A stretch of DNA of 64,000 nucleotides from Psychrobacillus sp032154225 (GTDB lineage Bacteria; Bacillota; Bacilli; Bacillales_A; Planococcaceae), in contig NZ_JALDYF010000019.1 of assembly GCF_032154225.1 (NCBI RefSeq), positions 1-64,000 on the forward strand. Direction: 5' to 3'. The notes below the pieces were generated by a model, which worked only from the letters and a program-made list of their open reading frames with translations, did not search any database and had not been told where the DNA came from. Each line of letters starts with the position of its first letter. Within the stretch, counting starts at the first letter, position 1. The translations under genes and the position numbers were made by a program. Of the stretch, positions 24,254 through 32,334 are shown one piece after another.

Positions 24254-25357
24254 TCAATTCTTTTTAGAGAAATTTGTAAGCGTTTTCGCAATAATTTTTG
24301 CACCTAATACTAATGACTCATGATTAAACGACATATTTGGGTGATGTAACCCAGGTGCAAGATCTGCTCCAATACCAATCATCGCTGCTTTTACTTCAGG
24401 ATGTCTAATCGTATAAAAATGGAAATCATCACTTCCAGACGTGATTACTTCATCTGCAAGATTCTCTTCACCAACAACGTCGATAATTCCTTGTTTTGTA
24501 ATTGCAGCCGCGTCTTTCGATACTTCGGCACCAGGTGTTATATCTTCCCATGTCCATTCCATGTCTATATCAAACAATTGAGCCAACGTCTGTAAATCTT
24601 TTTCTATTTGATCTTTCATTTTGAATAAAATCTCATTTTTTTGTGCGCGTGCATCGATTGAAAATGTTGCAGTACCTGGAATAATATTCGCACTTTCTCC
24701 ACCTGCTTGAATTTTTGTAAGCTTTGCAGAGTATGCTTCGAATGGTGAAAAGTACAGGTTTTTCAACGCTTGATGAATAGCTACCGCTACATCAATTGCA
24801 TTTTTCCCTTGATGTGGACGTGCTCCATGTGCGTCAATTCCTTTAATCTTCCCTTCTAAAAACATGGCTGCACCATGATGAATAGCAGGTGATACTTTGC
24901 CAAACGGAAGTTCTTCAATTGGTCGTAAATGCACCCCAAATAGATGCGTCACCCCTTTGAGTGCACCTCGATCAATCATGGCATTCGCACCATTTCCTTT
25001 TTCTTCAGCTGGCTGGAATATAAATCGAATACGTTTGTTTAGCTTTTCATCTTTTATTAACAATAAAGCCCCTAAAACCATAGAGATATTTGCATCATGC
25101 CCACAAGAATGATTGGCACGATATACGCCGTCAACTTCCTGCCAAAGCGCATCAATATCCGCGCGAACCGCAATGACTTCTTCCCCTTCACCGATTTCTG
25201 CAAGCAATCCTGTCACGTCATCAAAACGTCGGTAAGGAACTCCAAGTTCATCTAATATTTCTGCTAGTTTATTAGTTGTTTCATATTCTTTCCAACTAAC
25301 TTCCGGATATTTGTGAAAATGATCAAACCATTGTTGTATTTGTGCTTCTATATGCAT
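24254..25357 (-). CDS. M20-family amidohydrolase (N-acyl-amino-acid hydrolase type)
   Basis: 367 aa. Two-metal peptidase/deacylase: VRADIDALW, the metal site CGHDANI, the catalytic Glu pair in QPAEEKG, and the lid-domain histidine in HGARPHQGKNAID. SGSDDFHFY near the end is also conserved. This matches the M20D group of hippurate and N-acyl-L-amino acid hydrolases. Start ATG at 25357 follows AAGGAG. It lies 13 bp behind ywbE and 93 bp ahead of the antiporter. In the D-to-L amino-acid pathway it would remove the succinyl group from the L-isomer; this is inference. Confidence 0.85.
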   Translation of the reverse strand: MHIEAQIQQWFDHFHKYPEVSWKEYETTNKLAEILDELGVPYRRFDDVTGLLAEIGEGEEVIAVRADIDALWQEVDGVYRANHSCGHDANISMVLGALLLIKDEKLNKRIRFIFQPAEEKGNGANAMIDRGALKGVTHLFGVHLRPIEELPFGKVSPAIHHGAAMFLEGKIKGIDAHGARPHQGKNAIDVAVAIHQALKNLYFSPFEAYSAKLTKIQAGGESANIIPGTATFSIDARAQKNEILFKMKDQIEKDLQTLAQLFDIDMEWTWEDITPGAEVSKDAAAITKQGIIDVVGEENLADEVITSGSDDFHFYTIRHPEVKAAMIGIGADLAPGLHHPNMSFNHESLVLGAKIIAKTLTNFSKKN

Positions 25358-25370
25358 GTTATTTCACTCC

Positions 25371-25568
25371 TTATTTTTCGATAATTTCACAAACCCTACC
25401 TATTTGTCCATCTGTTAAACGCACTTTTATACCATGTGGATGGAAGGCCGAATTAGTCAAAAGATCTTTGACAATTCCTTTTGTTTTGTTACCTGTTCGT
25501 TGATCCTTTTTCAATACGATATACACTTCAATTCCTGGCTTCACATCTTTTTTATTTTGTCCGTTCAT
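25371..25568 (-). CDS. ywbE: YwbE family protein (DUF2196)
   Basis: 65 aa, nearly the full family length. KPGIEVYIVLKKDQRTGNKT, then GIVKDLLTNSAFHPHGIKVR, and GQIGRV are the conserved core. Small KOW/SH3-like fold expected; function not known. Start ATG at 25568 after GAGGTG. Confidence 0.88.
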   Translation of the reverse strand: MNGQNKKDVKPGIEVYIVLKKDQRTGNKTKGIVKDLLTNSAFHPHGIKVRLTDGQIGRVCEIIEK

Positions 25569-25853
25569 TATGAATCACCTCTTTTTGTATAGTACCATTT
25601 TGATGCAATACTTACATCACTTTGTTATATAAGCTATGGTAGCTCCATAAAATCGATAATGCTTCGAAATTTGGATTTGGATTTTATATACTCGCTCTAA
25701 TCGCTGGTCAATATATGACTTCATTGCTCCGGGGGGTGGTAGAATACAACTAATTATTCTATCATCAGAGTGTTTAACTTTCTTCAGTGTTCACCTTTAT
25801 CTTCTTCGGAAAATTAAAGATTGATTATCTGATAAGGCTTCAATCACTTGTCT
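25569..25853. other. Intergenic region without a convincing gene
   Basis: 285 bp between divergent ywbE and ppiB. It contains the ywbE start region at one end and leads into the ppiB promoter. I see no open frame with a ribosome site and no clear structured RNA. Confidence 0.6.
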
Positions 25854-25883
25854 TTGGAGATTGCAATAAGTACATGCTATAAT
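25854..25883 (+). promoter_or_regulatory. Sigma-A promoter of ppiB
   Basis: TTGGAG at 25854-25859, an 18-bp spacer, and a perfect TATAAT at 25878-25883, about 34 bp ahead of the start codon. Confidence 0.65.
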
Positions 25884-25916
25884 GATGAAGGATTTATTCA
25901 AAAAGGAGTGTTTACA

Positions 25917-26357
25917 ATGGCGAAAAAAGGTTATTTTTTAATGGATACTGGCGAAAAAATCGAATTTGATTTGTTCCCGAATGAAGCACCAAACACAGTT
26001 GCAAACTTTGAACAATTAGCTAACAGCGAATTTTATAACGGTGTAATTTTCCACCGTGTTATTCCTGGTTTTGTTAGCCAAGGTGGAGACCCAACTGGTA
26101 CAGGTATGGGCGGAAGCGGTACAAACATTAAATGTGAAACTGCTGGTAACCCACACAAACACGAAGCTGGAAGCCTTTCAATGGCTCACGCTGGAAAAGA
26201 CACTGGCTCAAGCCAATTCTTTATCGTGCATGCACCACAACCACACTTAGACGGTGTTCACACTGTTTTTGGTAAAGTAACAAGCGGCCTTGAAGTAGCA
26301 ACAGCTATGAAAAACGGCGCTAAAATGGAAAAAGTAGTAGTATTTGACGAAGAATAA
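25917..26357 (+). CDS. ppiB: Peptidyl-prolyl cis-trans isomerase, cyclophilin type
   Basis: 146 aa, cytoplasmic. The cyclophilin active site is clear: FHRVIPGFVSQGGDP (catalytic Arg), GTGMGG, then GSSQFFI and HLDGVHTVFGKV. Start: ATG at 25917 with AAGGAG 8 nt upstream; the frame extends to 25848 across the promoter, so earlier starts are excluded. Role: speeds proline isomerisation in protein folding. Followed by a terminator. Confidence 0.93.
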   Translation: MAKKGYFLMDTGEKIEFDLFPNEAPNTVANFEQLANSEFYNGVIFHRVIPGFVSQGGDPTGTGMGGSGTNIKCETAGNPHKHEAGSLSMAHAGKDTGSSQFFIVHAPQPHLDGVHTVFGKVTSGLEVATAMKNGAKMEKVVVFDEE

Positions 26358-26362
26358 AAATG

Positions 26363-26400
26363 AGCAGCTTCCGAGTTTACGGAAGCTGCTTTTCTTTTTT
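26363..26400. terminator. ppiB terminator
   Basis: AGCAGCTTCCG pairs perfectly with CGGAAGCTGCT around 6 nt, then TTTTCTTTTTT. It also overlaps the end of the convergent gene at 26377. Confidence 0.9.
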
Positions 26401-26619
26401 ATAAAAACGTTCACCTGTTTTAGGATTATAATACACTCTCGTTCTCTCACCAGTCACAGGGTCCAGATTAACCTCATCTGTTGATTCAAAATCCTTTGGA
26501 ACTTCCATTCCATGATTGCGATTAAAGCGTTTATCATAAATAAAATAGCCAAGCAAAATACAGGCAATAACAGCTATAATTTGCACCGCATACACACCCA
26601 CTATTATAAAAGTTGCCAT
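26377..26619 (-). CDS. Small single-span membrane protein
   Basis: 80 aa. Residues 1-28 form a membrane helix; the polar tail has VNLDPVTGERTRVYYNPKTG, a repeat-like VTGERT/KTGERF pattern. The ATG shares bases with the stop of the YbjQ-like gene (TAATG), so translation is coupled. Last gene of the GntR operon. Family not named. Confidence 0.65.
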   Translation of the reverse strand: MATFIIVGVYAVQIIAVIACILLGYFIYDKRFNRNHGMEVPKDFESTDEVNLDPVTGERTRVYYNPKTGERFYKKEKQLP

Positions 26620-26939
26620 TATAGTTTCTCTACAACAACTGCCGTTCCGTATGCTACGATTTCACTCATATTTGTACCAATTTCTCCTGAGTCATATCGC
26701 ATCATGACAATAGCATTTGCACCCATTTCGTTAGCATTTTTAATCATACGGTCCATCGCTTCTTTTCTTGAATCCTCCAGCATTGCTGTATACTGCTTTA
26801 TTTCTCCACCTACTAATCCTTTAAAACTCGCCATAATATCCCCGCCGAGTCCTCTACTTCTTACAATTAGACCGAATGCCGGGCCTTTTACTTCGACAAC
26901 TTTATAGCCTTCAATTTTTTCTGTCGTCACTACTAACAT
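26619..26939 (-). CDS. YbjQ/UPF0145 family protein
   Basis: 106 aa, the usual length. The conserved pattern is VVEVKGPAFGLIVRSRGLG, then a helix with SRKEAMDRMIKNANEMGANA and a final VVMMRYD...YGTAVVV. Members form a pentamer and were once labelled heavy-metal-binding; real function unknown. Third gene of the operon, 15 bp after the DUF1648 gene. Confidence 0.85.
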   Translation of the reverse strand: MLVVTTEKIEGYKVVEVKGPAFGLIVRSRGLGGDIMASFKGLVGGEIKQYTAMLEDSRKEAMDRMIKNANEMGANAIVMMRYDSGEIGTNMSEIVAYGTAVVVEKL

Positions 26940-26954
26940 ATGAATTCCCCCTTT

Positions 26955-28064
26955 TTATAAGCTAAATGCTATTACAAAAATGATAATAAGCGGTAAGAAT
27001 AAAACAATCCAACTGAGTGGACGCCCAAAGTTTAGTGTCCATCCTACGCCAAATCGTTTTTCGACTAAAATACTTGGATCGTCTTTATTCACGTAAAACA
27101 TGCCGCCCTTCCAATAACGGTCATCTTCTACTGCAGCAATCATGTCTTCTAAGTTCGGGCTATCGCCTTTTATTTTTATTCGTGATCCGCCTTGCCCTAC
27201 TTTTACTGCATAAATCCCTACGCTAACGAGGGTAGTTACGAGAAAGACCAGTGGAAGAGCGAACATAACCCACGGCGATGAAATTTCAGGGTGAATTGTT
27301 TGCAAATGAAAATAGCCCATCATTAATGTCACGCTTATTGTGATAAATAAAGCAAACCAACTTGTATATTTTCGGAATGCTAGTTGTTGCGCTAGCGATG
27401 TTTTTTTATTTGCCGGGTTAATGCGTGCACCTGAAAATTTCATCCCTTCGCTCATCATCAAAAACATACCTTGCATGACAAGCAAAATAAGCGGCAGCGA
27501 TAGGGCACTAAAATATGTTTTTTTACTAAATGCGTCCGGCTGTCCAGAAGGTCCCCAATGCGTCGGAATCATATCCGGCATTTGTGCATATTTCATGAAC
27601 GTATAAATAATTAGGCCACCTGTAATAATCATTGGAATGATAAACACGATTCTCGGCAACAACTGCAGCTTTTCTTGAAATTGCAAGTCTACTACGCGTA
27701 CCTCCTGTTTGCCGACTATCCATCCTTGCACTTCTTTCAGCTTTTTCACACGAAAGTGCATCGCAAAATAGTAACCTAAGCTTATAAAAAGTATACAAAA
27801 TTGAACGCCAATGCCTACAAGTGCAATTACCTCTTCACTCTGTTTTTGTGAAAGTGCCCAAATAAGATAACCTGCTAAAATGATTATCCCTACCAATAAG
27901 ACAACCTGAGTGTACCTTTTTTTCAATCGAACAACCGTCTCTTCTTTGACGTATTGCTCTGGTACATACACACCAAATGCTTCTGTTTGTTTCACAAGTT
28001 TTGGCGTAAAAGCTTGTAATATCGTTATAAATAAAAGAATGAATCCAAATAATAAAATAATCAT
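26955..28064 (-). CDS. DUF1648/DUF5808 multi-span membrane protein
   Basis: 369 aa with about 8 membrane helices. DUF1648 mark: a helix followed by PDMIPTHWGPSGQPDAFSKK. The end has RYWKGGMFYVNKDDPSILVE, then FGVGWTLNFGRPLSW, the DUF5808 pattern. It is coupled to the GntR regulator (TAATG overlap at 28064). Relatives (e.g. SdpI) give immunity to membrane-acting peptides, so a role in envelope stress is plausible but unproven. Confidence 0.75.
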   Translation of the reverse strand: MIILLFGFILLFITILQAFTPKLVKQTEAFGVYVPEQYVKEETVVRLKKRYTQVVLLVGIIILAGYLIWALSQKQSEEVIALVGIGVQFCILFISLGYYFAMHFRVKKLKEVQGWIVGKQEVRVVDLQFQEKLQLLPRIVFIIPMIITGGLIIYTFMKYAQMPDMIPTHWGPSGQPDAFSKKTYFSALSLPLILLVMQGMFLMMSEGMKFSGARINPANKKTSLAQQLAFRKYTSWFALFITISVTLMMGYFHLQTIHPEISSPWVMFALPLVFLVTTLVSVGIYAVKVGQGGSRIKIKGDSPNLEDMIAAVEDDRYWKGGMFYVNKDDPSILVEKRFGVGWTLNFGRPLSWIVLFLPLIIIFVIAFSL

Positions 28065-28450
28065 TATTTCTCCTCCTTAATATCCTTAACTAGCTCTCCC
28101 AACATCTGGACCATTTCTTCCTCAGAAAGTTTTAAAACGAGCCCTTCTGCAATTAACGGACGGATTTGATCCGCCAATTGTTGTTTTTCTTCATCCGAAG
28201 CTTTTGGTATTCCATTTGGTTGTATAATAACGCCCGATTTAGCGACGATTTGTATAAATTCTTTTTCTTCTAAGTAATGATAGGCTTTGTTCACTGTATG
28301 CATGTTCATCCCAAGATCTGCGGCAAATGCACGAACGGATGGCAGCGAGTCTCCTGGTTTCAGCTCTCCTCTTGCTATGCCTTCCACTAGTTGCTGGGCA
28401 AGCTGTAAATAAATTGGCACAGATGAATTTGACTGTATTTCGATAAACAT
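28064..28450 (-). CDS. GntR-family regulator, YtrA type
   Basis: 128 aa: a GntR winged HTH in residues 10-75 (PIYLQLAQQLVEGIARGELK, then GDSLPSVRAFAADLGMN) and a short C-terminal helical tail instead of a ligand domain, as in the YtrA group. Start: ATG at 28450 with GGAGGTG 5 nt upstream, rather than the frame start at 28465. First gene of a four-gene operon; such regulators normally repress their own operon. A short palindrome GTGTAACAC (28493-28501) near the promoter could be part of the operator. Confidence 0.85.
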   Translation of the reverse strand: MFIEIQSNSSVPIYLQLAQQLVEGIARGELKPGDSLPSVRAFAADLGMNMHTVNKAYHYLEEKEFIQIVAKSGVIIQPNGIPKASDEEKQQLADQIRPLIAEGLVLKLSEEEMVQMLGELVKDIKEEK

Positions 28451-28572
28451 AATGACACCTCCCACACTCTTTTGTTATATGTATAGTGTAACACATTTGT
28501 TATAGAAGTAGAGAATTCTAAATAATATTAGGTCTTTTATTGTTTAATTCCCCTCTTCTGCTAATTAACAAA

Positions 28573-28603
28573 AAAAGCCCTACCCACCTAAGTGAGCAGG
28601 GCT
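28573..28603 (-). terminator. Terminator after the lysin gene
   Basis: AGCCCT pairs with AGGGCT at the base of the loop, with additional pairing GCTCAC/GTGGGT. A seven-T run follows on the minus strand. Confidence 0.75.
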
Positions 28604-28612
28604 AATTATTAT

Positions 28613-29302
28613 TTATTTCACTCTCAACACTTGACCTATACGAATTGTGTAATTAGCATCAAGTCCATTCCAATCTTTAATTTGTTGTACAGTGCTTCCA
28701 TAAGTCTGACTTAATGAATAAACAGTGTTACCGCTTACTACAGTATGATAAACTGCTGTGCTTTTCTTTGGAAGATTGAAACACTTTGCGATTCCATTCA
28801 CATTACCTCTGGCAAGCGATTCAATGAAGGATACTGTTTTCAACTTCGCCGCATCATTCGAATTATCAATAAATCCATTCTCCGTTAAAAGAGCTGGCAT
28901 ATTCGTTTCACGTAACATATGGAAGTTTTCCTGTTTCTTGCCCCGATCAGTGTAGTTTACAAGGTTTAATATTTCTGCATGAATTATACTCTGATAGGTT
29001 GTAGTGGGTGCACCAACACTCGGATAAATATAATCTTCATATCCTGTCCCACCACCTGCATTAATGTGAACTGAAAGAAGGAAATCTGCCCCCCAAGAGT
29101 TAGCCGCATTTGTACGTGCAGGCAACGACAAAGTCTGATCTCCAGTTCGACTCATTAAAACACTTACATTGTCATACTCTGCAAGCAAAATATCTTTAGT
29201 TCTAGTGGCAATTTGCAATGTTAGACTTTTCTCCTGCAAACCATTTCCTACTGCCCCTGAATCCGTTCCACCATGTCCTGCATCAATAAATACTTTTACC
29301 AT
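28613..29302 (-). CDS. N-acetylmuramoyl-L-alanine amidase (endolysin) with C-terminal LysM
   Basis: 229 aa. An Amidase_3 domain covers residues 1-170: VFIDAGHGGTDSGAVGNG (first zinc His), the SVHINAGG motif, and LLTENGFIDN with the catalytic Glu. A LysM repeat ends the protein (YHTVVSGNTVYSLSQTYGST). Start: ATG at 29302 with GAGGTG 6 nt before it. Last gene of the tail element; it would open the producer's wall for particle release. Confidence 0.92.
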   Translation of the reverse strand: MVKVFIDAGHGGTDSGAVGNGLQEKSLTLQIATRTKDILLAEYDNVSVLMSRTGDQTLSLPARTNAANSWGADFLLSVHINAGGGTGYEDYIYPSVGAPTTTYQSIIHAEILNLVNYTDRGKKQENFHMLRETNMPALLTENGFIDNSNDAAKLKTVSFIESLARGNVNGIAKCFNLPKKSTAVYHTVVSGNTVYSLSQTYGSTVQQIKDWNGLDANYTIRIGQVLRVK

Positions 29303-29547
29303 AATTATCACCTCATTTTAGATTTAAATTGCTAGAAAAGAATGATACTTGTACTCCTTTGAATATCACATGACAATTACCACCTCAAAAGGAAAGGCCA
29401 CCCGGCGGCAGTTTTTTTAGGTAGACATGATTCATTGCTAGTCGACTATTAGAAAATCCATTTGTGTTAACATAAAAACTTGCAGTTTACTCCTAATAAT
29501 TTCTTTTCCGATTGCATGGTTGGCAGGTTTCTAATGTACTTTTCACA
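29303..29547. other. Gap between holin and amidase
   Basis: 245 bp. Several frames of 10-20 codons exist on the minus strand, some behind AGGAG-like sites, but none looks like a protein. A GC-rich stretch GGCCACCCGGCGGCAG followed by seven Ts lies at 29396-29418 and may be a weak hairpin. Confidence 0.5.
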
Positions 29548-30027
29548 TTATTCACCTTCCAGTTCTCTTTTTCGTTTTGACGAGCGCGCGATCTTTGTCT
29601 CAATTTCTTCTTTTACCCAATCAGTTAGCTTAACTAGTAGCCATTCGGGTACCCACTTTCCCCAACCGGCTCTAATTGAATTTGCAGTCATAGATTGAAT
29701 CAAATGATATAAAACTCCAAAAGATAAGATTCCAAAGAATACTCCATGTACTCCAGATATCATATCCATTAGATGACCTCCCGCAGGTAGCATTAATATA
29801 AAAAAACTACGAAAAACACCATCAATTCCGTATTTACTTGCGTACGTTTTATCTTTTTTTGCAGATCGTGTACCTGAAATCCAATCCATGACATTAAAAA
29901 AAGCTAGAGCCGTCATCGTATAAATAACTACTTCACCTTTACCGTAAAAAAATTCAAATAAGGGTATGAACACTGCTCCAAACAGCAATGGTATTATTTT
30001 ATCAATTGAAAATAACCATTTTTCCAT
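29548..30027 (-). CDS. Phage holin (toxin-secretion/phage-lysis holin family)
   Basis: 159 aa with 3-4 hydrophobic segments. The motif FNVMDWISGTRSAKKDKTYA, a loop with GxxDGVFRS, and a charged tail (KIARSSKRKRELEGE) are typical of the Phage_holin_4 family. It would form membrane holes that let the amidase reach the wall. Confidence 0.85.
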   Translation of the reverse strand: MEKWLFSIDKIIPLLFGAVFIPLFEFFYGKGEVVIYTMTALAFFNVMDWISGTRSAKKDKTYASKYGIDGVFRSFFILMLPAGGHLMDMISGVHGVFFGILSFGVLYHLIQSMTANSIRAGWGKWVPEWLLVKLTDWVKEEIETKIARSSKRKRELEGE

Positions 30028-30058
30028 TTCTTCACCCCTTTTGTTGTGTTAAAAACAA

Positions 30059-30086
30059 ATAGAACGCCCATGTGGGCGTTCTATTA
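30059..30086 (-). terminator. Hairpin between tail genes and lysis genes
   Basis: ATAGAACGCCCA pairs perfectly with TGGGCGTTCTAT around a 4-nt turn or less. On the minus strand it is followed by TTGTTTTTA. It may reduce read-through from the tail genes into holin and lysin. Confidence 0.75.
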
Positions 30087-30142
30087 TGATTTATTATTCT
30101 TTTTTGTTAAGACGTATTTGTTCCTAAGTTAATGATTCAAAC

Positions 30143-30313
30143 TCAGGATAATGCAGCAATTTCACGTTCTGCTATTTCCAACTCCAAATATGGAGCTAGT
30201 TTAGCAGGTTTCACATCTGCCAAAGTACGTACTTTCCCCATAATACTAGTGGCATATGCCTTTATTAAACGTTTTTCCGCCAAAGTTAGTCCTTCTAAGT
30301 GTACTTCTGTCAT
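30143..30313 (-). CDS. Small tail-region protein
   Basis: 56 aa: MTEVHLEGLTLAEKRLIKAY starts the protein, and VRTLADVKPAKLAPYLELEI follows. It starts 1 bp after the stop of the upstream gene, with GGAGG 8 nt before the ATG. Similar short proteins (CD1375-like or XkdX-position) sit between fibre and lysis genes in many Gram-positive myophages. Role unknown. Confidence 0.6.
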   Translation of the reverse strand: MTEVHLEGLTLAEKRLIKAYATSIMGKVRTLADVKPAKLAPYLELEIAEREIAALS

Positions 30314-30314
30314 T

Positions 30315-30641
30315 TTAAATGACCTCCATTTCCATTAATAGTAATATCGTTTTTATTTCTATATCTGCATCTGCTAATTCTTCTTTCGATGGAATAAGTG
30401 ATTTTAAAAAATCATCTTCTTCAAATTCTACTTGCGTCTTGTCTTCTACCCATGCAGTACCTGTCCATCGAGGACGGAAAAATGGTAGTTGACCACTTTC
30501 GTTGAAAGGTAAAGGAACGTCTATATATCCTCTAGGTATATCGTACACTGGACTTTCTTTTTCGTCATACTTGACTGGCTCAATAACAATTACTTCACCA
30601 GTCATAAACCCTCGTGCATCTATCTCACACGCTTGCTTCAT
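30315..30641 (-). CDS. Tail-fibre-associated protein (assembly-chaperone position)
   Basis: 108 aa, acidic. The middle contains LPFFRPRWTGTAWVEDKTQV, a W-rich turn often seen in fibre-assembly or fibre-tip accessory proteins, and the end is helical. Start: ATG at 30641 with GGAGGAGG 6 nt upstream, preferred over TTG at 30647. It follows the fibre gene. Confidence 0.6.
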   Translation of the reverse strand: MKQACEIDARGFMTGEVIVIEPVKYDEKESPVYDIPRGYIDVPLPFNESGQLPFFRPRWTGTAWVEDKTQVEFEEDDFLKSLIPSKEELADADIEIKTILLLMEMEVI

Positions 30642-30643
30642 AA

Positions 30644-31468
30644 TCAACCTCCTCCGTCCATTGGCAGTGTGATAACACCTAATAAATTATTTCCTGTAGA
30701 AAAAAAGCTATTATCCGCTACTCTTATATTTCCAGTTCCATCTATAATTAAGCACCCCGTGGGCATACCTAGATTTTCTTTAAATATCACAGGTATTTGA
30801 GTTACATACGACTCTATAATTCGATAACCTACAGGCAATGTCGTGATAATTGTGCCAGCAGACACTACGCCAGATGTAACTTTTAGATATATCTCTAATT
30901 GATTTTTCGCACCCTTCCTGTAAGATATAGTGCCGCTCCAACCGTTTTGCAATATCGCAGTTAACCACGGTGCAGAATTATTAGTGATCAGTTTTTCCCA
31001 AGCAACAAATCCAGTGTTCTCTTTTCGCCTTATCCAGTAAGACCCACTCATATCATTCCAATTGTTACCTATCTGAATTGCTCTATCTGCCGCCTCTAAT
31101 CCTGGAAATGTAGCTATTGTAGACCATCCATCTCCTCCTGGTGGTGTATTTATGCTGTCGTTGGCAAACGCATAGGACGAGAAGTCAGTCACAAGATTTG
31201 CATCTTTTAAAGGGAAATAACCGTAAAGTTTTTTTGCCGAGATATCATTTAAGCTCTTAACTGCCATGGAAGTCGCCGCTTTTGTCACATCTGTACTGTA
31301 TATCTCATTAGATAACTGTGTATGTCCAATCTTTGTCAAAGACGCTTTTTCTGCCAAATGCGTCGTAAGATTTTGCTGGTTTTCCTCTATTCCACTTTCG
31401 ATTCTGTTCATATCTTGTTCTGTTACTACTTCATCGTATTGCCAATTTTTCTTTACTTGATATACCAA
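30644..31468 (-). CDS. Tail fibre protein with pyocin-knob-like domain
   Basis: 274 aa starting with TTG at 31468 behind GAGGTGG. Residues 1-60 are helical and would attach to the baseplate. Residues 80-160 contain DFSSYAFANDSINTPPGGDG, then SGSYWIRRKENTGFVAWEKL, the pattern of pyocin-knob domains in receptor-binding fibres. The C-terminal part is beta-rich. It would determine which cells the particle binds. Confidence 0.75.
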   Translation of the reverse strand: MVYQVKKNWQYDEVVTEQDMNRIESGIEENQQNLTTHLAEKASLTKIGHTQLSNEIYSTDVTKAATSMAVKSLNDISAKKLYGYFPLKDANLVTDFSSYAFANDSINTPPGGDGWSTIATFPGLEAADRAIQIGNNWNDMSGSYWIRRKENTGFVAWEKLITNNSAPWLTAILQNGWSGTISYRKGAKNQLEIYLKVTSGVVSAGTIITTLPVGYRIIESYVTQIPVIFKENLGMPTGCLIIDGTGNIRVADNSFFSTGNNLLGVITLPMDGGG

Positions 31469-31753
31469 TTAAACCACCTCTACTATCGTAAATGTATGTG
31501 AAATATCTGTATCTGAACTTATTGGAATGTACACATCATTAGCCGCTATGACCAAGTCATGTTCGTCTAACAAGGCCATATTCGTCACTTTAGTTACAGC
31601 ACCATTTGGAATCATATAAGCCATGTTCACCTTACCCTCAGATACGCTTTTAATCGTGAAATTTTTAATATCGTATATGTCGTTTATACGTACTTTATCA
31701 ATCTTGGTCTCTATGAATTGTGCTATTTCATTAATAAATTCTGCTCTTATCAT
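31469..31753 (-). CDS. Small baseplate/fibre-region protein
   Basis: 94 aa, beta-rich, no membrane segment. It sits between the XkdU-like and fibre genes and overlaps the XkdU-like gene by 4 bp. I do not recognise the family; the position suggests a baseplate-to-fibre connector. Confidence 0.6.
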   Translation of the reverse strand: MIRAEFINEIAQFIETKIDKVRINDIYDIKNFTIKSVSEGKVNMAYMIPNGAVTKVTNMALLDEHDLVIAANDVYIPISSDTDISHTFTIVEVV

Positions 31754-32334
31754 TTCACCACCACCTCACTTGAAAGTGATCCGAAGGGAATAATACCTAA
31801 TCTCCAGTTTGTAGACAATCGAATACTCCGCTTAATTTTTCTGGCAATAATATGCTCTTTCAAACATAGCCTATTTTCTAATGCTGTTTTCTGAAGATAA
31901 ATTATATTTAGTGGAACTATTTTCTCAATCATCTCTAATACTTCTTTAAAAAGAGCTGCGTTTGTAATGGCTAGCTCTACTCTTAGAATGTAGTTGGTTA
32001 CATCTACACGGGCTGTTGCAACACCTTCTCCTAATAAGAAATCTAGTCTTTGCTGCAAGTATTTGAGCGTAAAGGGTGGCTTTATAGACTGACGGTTAAT
32101 GATTCTTTTTCTTCGGAACTCCATTGTTTCCGTTTTTGGATCGGCCAATATGTTGAAAAGTTTTTCTCTCTTTTCAATCGCAGGTTCCTGCGCTGTTAAT
32201 ATAAACTGATCGTTTAATACGCCATCAAATTCACTTAAAAGCAAATTGAATTCTGGATTTTCAATTGCCATAAGTACTTTAAATTCATGAATATCCTGAT
32301 AATAATGCGGAAGATAACTCATCAAGTCAGCCAT
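31750..32334 (-). CDS. xkdU: XkdU/YmfQ-like tail protein
   Basis: 194 aa. MADLMSYLPHYYQDIHEFKV at the N-terminus and FRRKRIINRQSIKPPFTLKY follow the YmfQ/gpI-like baseplate wedge pattern. Overlaps the baseplate J-like gene by 8 bp. Expected role: wedge protein linking baseplate to fibres. Confidence 0.78.
   Translation of the reverse strand: MADLMSYLPHYYQDIHEFKVLMAIENPEFNLLLSEFDGVLNDQFILTAQEPAIEKREKLFNILADPKTETMEFRRKRIINRQSIKPPFTLKYLQQRLDFLLGEGVATARVDVTNYILRVELAITNAALFKEVLEMIEKIVPLNIIYLQKTALENRLCLKEHIIARKIKRSIRLSTNWRLGIIPFGSLSSEVVVK

Noticed and set aside
28451..28612. attL/attR-type direct repeats flanking the tailocin
   Set aside because: I compared the sequence around 28.5 kb with that around 43.3 kb and saw no shared core; no integrase gene is present either.
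29303..29547. Possible type I toxin or holin-like peptide between holin and lysin
   Set aside because: Only 11-18-codon frames without a clear membrane helix; the GC-rich hairpin is weak.
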